Positions 59,586 to 64,000 of a stretch of 64,000 nt of DNA are shown here, piece after piece. This stretch comes from Streptomyces rubellomurinus (lineage in GTDB: Bacteria > Actinomycetota > Actinomycetes > Streptomycetales > Streptomycetaceae). Made by a program: the position numbers and the translations under genes. The notes beneath the pieces were generated by a model that did not search any database, was not told where the DNA came from, and saw nothing but the letters and a program-made list of their open reading frames with translations. The stretch spans positions 62,001 through 126,000 of the forward strand of contig NZ_JZKH01000009.1 of assembly GCF_000961885.1 (NCBI RefSeq), given 5' to 3'. The first letter of the stretch is position 1, and each line of letters starts with the position of its first letter.

Positions 59586-61409
59586 TTGCGGCATGCCACC
59601 ATCGACTGGACCCCGCCCCCGCGCCCCGAGGGCGAAACCCGCCCGCCGGCCCAGTGGCGGCGCATCCTCGCACTCTTCCGCCCGTACACGGGCCGCCTCG
59701 CCCTGGTCGGCCTGCTGGTCGCCGCCACCGCCGTGGTGTCCGTCGTCACGCCGTTCCTGCTCCGCGCCGTCCTGGACACCGCCATCCCGCAGGGCCGCAC
59801 CGGGCTGCTGAGCCTGCTGGCGCTCGGAATGGTCCTCGCGGCCGTCGTGAGCAGCGTCTTCGGCGTCCTGCAGACGCTGATATCCACCACGGTCGGCCAG
59901 CGCGTGATGCACGACCTGCGCACCGCCGTCTACGGCCACCTGCAGCGCCAGTCGCTCGCCTTCTTCACCCGCACCCGCACCGGTGAGGTGCAGTCCCGGA
60001 TCGCCAACGACATCGGCGGCATGCAGTCCACGGTGACGTCCACCGCGACCAGCCTGGCCTCCAACTTCACCGCCGTGGTCGCCTCCGTCGCCGCCATGGT
60101 CGCCCTCGACTGGCGGCTGACCGTCGTCTCGCTGCTGCTGCTCCCGCTGTTCGTCTGGATCAGCCGCCGGGTCGGCCGGGAGCGCAAGAAGATCACCACC
60201 GAGCGGCAGAAGCAGCTGGCCGCGATGAGCTCGGCCGTCCAGGAGTCGCTGTCGGTGAGCGGCATCCTGCTCGGCCGCACCATGGGCCGCTCCGACTCCC
60301 TGGCGCGGGAGTTCACCGCGCAGTCCGACCAGCTCGCCGACCTGGAGGTGCGGGCGAGCATGGCCGGGCGCTGGCGGATGAACACCATCATGATCGTGAT
60401 GGCCGCGATGCCCGCCCTGATCTACTGGGCGGCCGGCCTGACCGCCGCCGGCGGCGCGCCGATCGTCTCGGTCGGCACCCTGGTCGCCTTCGTCACCCTC
60501 CAGCAGGGCCTGTTCCGCCCGACCGTCGGCCTGCTCTCCACCGGCGTCGACGTGCAGACCTCGCTCGCGCTCTTCCAGCGCATCTTCGAGTACCTCGACC
60601 TGCCGGTGGACATCGCCGAGCCGGCCCGGCCCGTCACCCTCGACCGGATCCGCGGCGAGGTGCGCTTCGAGGGCGTCGACTTCCGCTACGACCCCGAGCA
60701 GCCGCGCCCGACCCTGGCCGGCGTCGACCTGGCCGTCCCGGCCGGGAGCTCACTCGCCGTCGTCGGCGAGACCGGGTCCGGCAAGACCACGCTCAGCTAC
60801 CTGGTGCCGCGCCTGTACGACGCGACGGGCGGCCGGGTCACCATCGACGGCGTGGACGTGCGCGAGCTGTCCTTCGGCACCCTGGCCCGCGCGGTCGGCG
60901 TGGTCTCCCAGGAGACCTACCTCTTCCACGCCTCCGTCGCCGAGAACCTGCGCTTCGCCAAGCCGGGCGCGAGCGACGCCGAACTGGTCGAGGCCGCCCG
61001 GGCCGCGCAGGTCCACGACACCATCGCCGCCCTCCCGGACGGCTACGACACCCTGGTCGGCGAACGCGGCTACCGCTTCTCCGGCGGTGAGAAGCAGCGC
61101 CTCGCGCTCGCTCGCACGATCCTGCGCAACCCGCCCGTGCTGATCCTCGACGAGGCCACCAGCGCGCTCGACAACCGCACCGAACGCGCCGTCCAGCAGG
61201 CGGTGGACACCCTGGCCGCGGGCCGCACCACCATCACCATCGCGCACCGGCTCTCCACCGTGCGCGCCGCGGACCAGATCGCCGTGCTCGACCGCGGCGA
61301 GGTCGCCGAACTCGGCACCCACGAGGAACTGGTGGCGCTGGACGGGCGGTACGCCGCGCTGCTGCGCCGCGAAGTCCCGGACGCCGCCGAGGTGCTGGGC
61401 CACGCGTGA
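59586..61409 (+). CDS. ABC multidrug/lipid exporter (fused permease-ATPase)
   Basis: 607 residues. Six-helix membrane domain (residues ~25-315) and a C-terminal ATPase with Walker A GETGSGKTT, signature FSGGEKQR, Walker B VLILDEATSALD and HRLSTV. Half-transporter of the SMDA/MsbA type. TTG 59586 has GGGAGG six bases upstream; the open frame from 59478 lacks a ribosome binding site. Exports lipids or drugs. The AT-rich palindrome upstream suggests regulation by a MarR-like or iron-dependent repressor. Confidence 0.9.
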   Translation: MRHATIDWTPPPRPEGETRPPAQWRRILALFRPYTGRLALVGLLVAATAVVSVVTPFLLRAVLDTAIPQGRTGLLSLLALGMVLAAVVSSVFGVLQTLISTTVGQRVMHDLRTAVYGHLQRQSLAFFTRTRTGEVQSRIANDIGGMQSTVTSTATSLASNFTAVVASVAAMVALDWRLTVVSLLLLPLFVWISRRVGRERKKITTERQKQLAAMSSAVQESLSVSGILLGRTMGRSDSLAREFTAQSDQLADLEVRASMAGRWRMNTIMIVMAAMPALIYWAAGLTAAGGAPIVSVGTLVAFVTLQQGLFRPTVGLLSTGVDVQTSLALFQRIFEYLDLPVDIAEPARPVTLDRIRGEVRFEGVDFRYDPEQPRPTLAGVDLAVPAGSSLAVVGETGSGKTTLSYLVPRLYDATGGRVTIDGVDVRELSFGTLARAVGVVSQETYLFHASVAENLRFAKPGASDAELVEAARAAQVHDTIAALPDGYDTLVGERGYRFSGGEKQRLALARTILRNPPVLILDEATSALDNRTERAVQQAVDTLAAGRTTITIAHRLSTVRAADQIAVLDRGEVAELGTHEELVALDGRYAALLRREVPDAAEVLGHA

Positions 61410-61442
61410 CGGGCCGGCCTGGGACGCGGCTGCGTGAAGCGG

Positions 61443-62111
61443 CTACGCCGCCTTCGGGACCTCGTTGTAGCTCCCCACGACTTCCTGCCCGGAGAGCCGC
61501 TGGATCGCCGCCATCACCTCGTCGGTCACCTGGCGGCGCGCCTTCAGCGAACGGGCCTGCCCGTGCAGTTCGTCGAAGTGCAGCGGCTCGCCGAAGCGGA
61601 CCGTCACCTTCTTGATCCGCGGCACGCGCTTGCCGATCGGCAGGATCTGCTCCGGGCCCTCCAGCGCCACCGGGACCACCGGCACGCCCGCCGTCAGCGC
61701 CAGCCAGGCGACGCCCGTCTTGCCCCGGTACAGCCGGCCGTCGAGCGAGCGGGTGCCCTCGGGGTAGATGCCGAAGGCCTTTCCGGCCTCCAGGATCTCC
61801 AGCGCGGACTCCAGCGAGGCCTGGGCGGAGCGGTAGGTGCCGCGCTCGACCGGCACCGCGCCGATCGCCTCGAAGAAGCCCTTGGACAGCTTGCCCTTGA
61901 GGCCCGGCGCCTGCCAGTACTCGGCCTTGGCGAGGAAGTGGACCCGGCGGGGGGCGGTCAGCGGGATCACCACGCTGTCGATGAACGACAGGTGGTTGCT
62001 CGCCAGGATCACCCCGCCCTTGCTCGGCACGTTCTCGGCACCCTCGATGGCCGGGCGCCAGATCCCGCGCGAAACGGGTTTCAGCACCAGCCTGGTGACG
62101 AGGTCGAGCAT
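61443..62111 (-). CDS. 1-acyl-sn-glycerol-3-phosphate acyltransferase (PlsC family)
   Basis: 222 residues. Motif I NHLSFID (HxxxxD), motif III FGIYPEGTRS and the later VPVVPVALEG. Transfers acyl groups to lysophosphatidic acid at the membrane. GGAGGGAACC precedes ATG 62111. Convergent with the ABC exporter. Confidence 0.92.
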   Translation of the reverse strand: MLDLVTRLVLKPVSRGIWRPAIEGAENVPSKGGVILASNHLSFIDSVVIPLTAPRRVHFLAKAEYWQAPGLKGKLSKGFFEAIGAVPVERGTYRSAQASLESALEILEAGKAFGIYPEGTRSLDGRLYRGKTGVAWLALTAGVPVVPVALEGPEQILPIGKRVPRIKKVTVRFGEPLHFDELHGQARSLKARRQVTDEVMAAIQRLSGQEVVGSYNEVPKAA

Positions 62112-62287
62112 GGTTCCCTCCCTGGACGAACGACCGCCCGGGAGGTGCCCGGGCCTGCGATCAGACCCGCAGACTACGACACCCACCCCCGAGCCCGTCC
62201 ACTCCCGCCGACCGTGGCGCGTGCCACGGCCGGGGTAGGGTACGCCCGTCCGAACCGAGCACGACCCCGCAGTACCAGGAGGGCACC

Positions 62288-62500
62288 ATGCAGAGCGTCG
62301 AGGAGATCAAGGCGCTGTTCGACCGCTTCGACCAGAACGGCGACGGCAAGATCACTCCGGCCGAGTACGCGCTGGCCGCCAACGAGATGGGCGACCACAC
62401 CGTGACGCTCTCGATGGCCGAGGCGCTGATCCACACGATGGACACCCGGCACCAGGGCTACCTGGACTTCGAGGAGTTCCTGGCCGCCCGCCGCGGCTGA
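62288..62500 (+). CDS. Small EF-hand calcium-binding protein
   Basis: 70 residues. First loop DQNGDGKITPAE is a canonical 12-residue EF hand; the second, DTRHQGYLDFEE, lacks acidic ligands at positions 3 and 5 and is probably weak. Calerythrin-like actinomycete proteins may buffer or sense Ca2+. GGAGGGCACC precedes ATG 62288. Upstream of a strong bidirectional terminator. Confidence 0.9.
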   Translation: MQSVEEIKALFDRFDQNGDGKITPAEYALAANEMGDHTVTLSMAEALIHTMDTRHQGYLDFEEFLAARRG

Positions 62501-62508
62501 GCACCCCC

Positions 62509-62554
62509 GGGGCCGGGGCCGCTCGCCGTACCGGCGGAGAGCGGCCCCGGCCCC
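62509..62554. terminator. Bidirectional terminator hairpin
   Basis: A 16-bp perfect stem, 62509-62524 with 62539-62554 (GGGGCCGGGGCCGCTC arm), loop 14 nt, between convergent genes. Confidence 0.8.
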
Positions 62555-62605
62555 GCTGTGTCCCCGCTGTGTCCCCGCCGCTTCCCCGCAGCCGTCCCTC
62601 CGGGC

Positions 62606-64000
62606 TTAGCCCCGTACCGGGAACACCCGGCGCACCACCCGCTCCGCCGCCCCGCCGTCGTCCCAGACGCAGAACCGCGCCCGGAACCGCGCCCGCGCCG
62701 CCGGCTCCGGATCGCCCGCCAGCAGCGCCTTCGCCAGCCCCTCCGCGTCCACCGTGACGGCGCCCGGCGGCAGCGCGAACAGGTCGAAGTAGACGCCGCG
62801 TTCGCGCTGGTACTCCTCCCAGTCCGGGGCGAAGACCACCACCGGACGGTCCAGCACCGCGTAGTCGAACATCATCGACGAGTAGTCCGTCACCAGCGCG
62901 TCCGCCGCCAGGTACAGGTCCTCCACGACCGGGTGCGCCGACACGTCCACGATCCGGGCCGCGTCCTGATCCACCGTCAGATCGCCCGGCCCGCCGGTGT
63001 GGAAGTAGTGGGTGCGCACCAGCAGCGTGAAGTCCGGGCCCAACTTCCGCGCCAGGTCCGTGACATCGAGCAGCGGCAGGTAGCCGCCCCTGCCGCCGCG
63101 GTGGGTCGGCGCGTACAGCACCGCCGTGGTGCCCGGCCGCAGCCCGATCCGCTCGCGCATCGCCCGCACCTCCTCCCGGGTGGCGTTCGCCAGCCGGTCG
63201 TTGCGCGGGTAGCCGGTGTCCAGCATCTCGTAGTGCCCGGGGAAGGCCCGGGCGAAGTGCTCGCTGGTGTGCGGGTTGGAGGAGACCAGGAAGTCCCAGC
63301 GGTCGATGGCCTCCTGCAGCCGGTCGAAGTCCATCCCCTCGGCCGCCTCCGGGCGGCCGCGCAGGTCCATGCCCATCGCCTTGAGCGGGGTGCCGTGCTG
63401 GGTCTGGACGTGTACCGTGCCGGGCCGCTTCGCCATCGTGCGCGGGAAGTTGACGTTGTTGACGAAGTACTTGGCGGTCGCCATCGCCTTCAGGTAGGCG
63501 GGGGTGTTCACGATCACGTACGGCACGCCGTCCGGCATCGCGTCGGCCTGCCGGCGGTTCTCCACCACCCACACGCCCCGGATCTGCGGGGCGAGTTCCT
63601 TCGCCTTCTCGTAGATCGCGGCCGGGCTGCACGCGTAACCCCGGTGCCAGTACGCGGCGTAGACCGCCAGGTGCTCGTCCAGCGGCAGGCGGCGGAAGGC
63701 GTTGTACGCGGTGAACCGGGCGCCGCTGCGCACCCCCTTCTTCACCGCCGGCGCCACCGCCCGTGCGCCGCGCTTGAGTTCGCGCGGCAGCCGGCCGGTG
63801 CGGCGCAGCTCGGCGTAGGCGATCCGGGCGCCGCGCGCCGCCAGCCGGTACTGCACGCCGCGCACGCCGCCGGGGAAGCGGTAGCCGGCCGGGCGGTGCC
63901 GCTCGAAGTGCTGGGCGATCCGGCGGAAGAAGTCCTTGCGCCGGTCGGCGGGGACGAGCCCGGGGGAGTCGTACACGTTCAGCGCCTGCTGGACGGTCCG
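62606..64000 (-). CDS. CDP-glycerol glycerophosphotransferase-type protein (5' end outside window)
   Basis: C-terminal ~465 residues; the frame is still open at the window edge (RTVQQALNVYDSP), so the protein is longer. CDP-glycerol transferase (TagB/TagF-like) signatures: VQTQHGTPLKAMGMDL, SSNPHTSEHF, VLYAPTHRGG, VTDYSSMMFDYAVLDRPVV. This fold polymerises glycerol or ribitol phosphate for wall teichoic acid. Streptomycete members often have an N-terminal glycosyltransferase domain, here presumably upstream of the window. GTG 63976 is not the likely start. Confidence 0.85.
   Translation of the reverse strand, partial: RTVQQALNVYDSPGLVPADRRKDFFRRIAQHFERHRPAGYRFPGGVRGVQYRLAARGARIAYAELRRTGRLPRELKRGARAVAPAVKKGVRSGARFTAYNAFRRLPLDEHLAVYAAYWHRGYACSPAAIYEKAKELAPQIRGVWVVENRRQADAMPDGVPYVIVNTPAYLKAMATAKYFVNNVNFPRTMAKRPGTVHVQTQHGTPLKAMGMDLRGRPEAAEGMDFDRLQEAIDRWDFLVSSNPHTSEHFARAFPGHYEMLDTGYPRNDRLANATREEVRAMRERIGLRPGTTAVLYAPTHRGGRGGYLPLLDVTDLARKLGPDFTLLVRTHYFHTGGPGDLTVDQDAARIVDVSAHPVVEDLYLAADALVTDYSSMMFDYAVLDRPVVVFAPDWEEYQRERGVYFDLFALPPGAVTVDAEGLAKALLAGDPEPAARARFRARFCVWDDGGAAERVVRRVFPVRG

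Overview
The window is very GC-rich, with GTG, TTG and ATG starts, tight 4-bp ATGA or GTGA gene overlaps, DmdR/IdeR-type iron boxes, a conservon (cvn) remnant and a MocR regulator. All of this fits a Streptomycetaceae chromosome (Streptomyces or Kitasatospora). The genus cannot be fixed from the sequence alone. There are no rRNA, tRNA, phage, integrase, transposase or CRISPR signals, so this looks like accessory-rich chromosome rather than a recent island.

Layout. 1-10.7 kb: a TPR-like gene end, a PTH2-type peptidyl-tRNA hydrolase, a HEAT-like/SMI1 protein, a lipid desaturase with its flavin/2Fe-2S reductase and a divergent PucR regulator, the molybdate transporter modABC, and a solitary DRB0094-family RNA ligase. 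10.8-20.5 kb: a P450, an MHYT protein that carries a conservon kinase tail and leads a decayed conservon, and dctA divergent from its sensor kinase/response regulator pair. 20.7-37.4 kb: an iron-regulated siderophore region. It has a 1,3-diaminopropane gene pair (aminotransferase and decarboxylase), an ATP-grasp/IucA-C/MFS/IucA-C/PLP-decarboxylase operon in the exact pvsABCDE (vibrioferrin/xanthoferrin) order, a four-gene ferric-siderophore ABC importer and an FhuF-like reductase, with three iron boxes. 37.5-50 kb: VOC protein, hydrolase, a Ser/Thr kinase with a repeat insert in its catalytic domain, thermolysin-type protease, HxlR and MerR regulators, and a Baeyer-Villiger monooxygenase-hydrolase-SDR operon. 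49.7-51.9 kb: two adjacent pseudogenes. 52-64 kb: MocR/LysE pair, APH-like kinase, a four-gene operon headed by a 66-residue peptide of unknown function, SDR, ABC exporter, PlsC, EF-hand protein and a CDP-glycerol-type transferase running off the edge.

The most unusual content is not protein-coding. Six intergenic elements (A-F: about 6.2, 12.3, 24.8, 32.2, 44.9 and 51.9 kb) are AT-richer than the surroundings. Each is built of 12-17 consecutive 7-bp units kept in perfect register: a left arm of ACAG-type heptads, a centre usually reading ATGTTGAAAG, and a right arm of complementary CTG-type heptads. Each folds into a long hairpin at the 3' end of one or two genes. They provide stop codons or C-terminal tails for PucR, MerR and MocR genes and abut the truncated end of a cell-wall-protein pseudogene. 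A second dispersed family, a 15-bp minisatellite with core GCNGGGAAS, occurs at three loci and has expanded inside genes. Several other short tandem arrays sit at gene ends, so microsatellite expansion seems to be a general trait of this genome.
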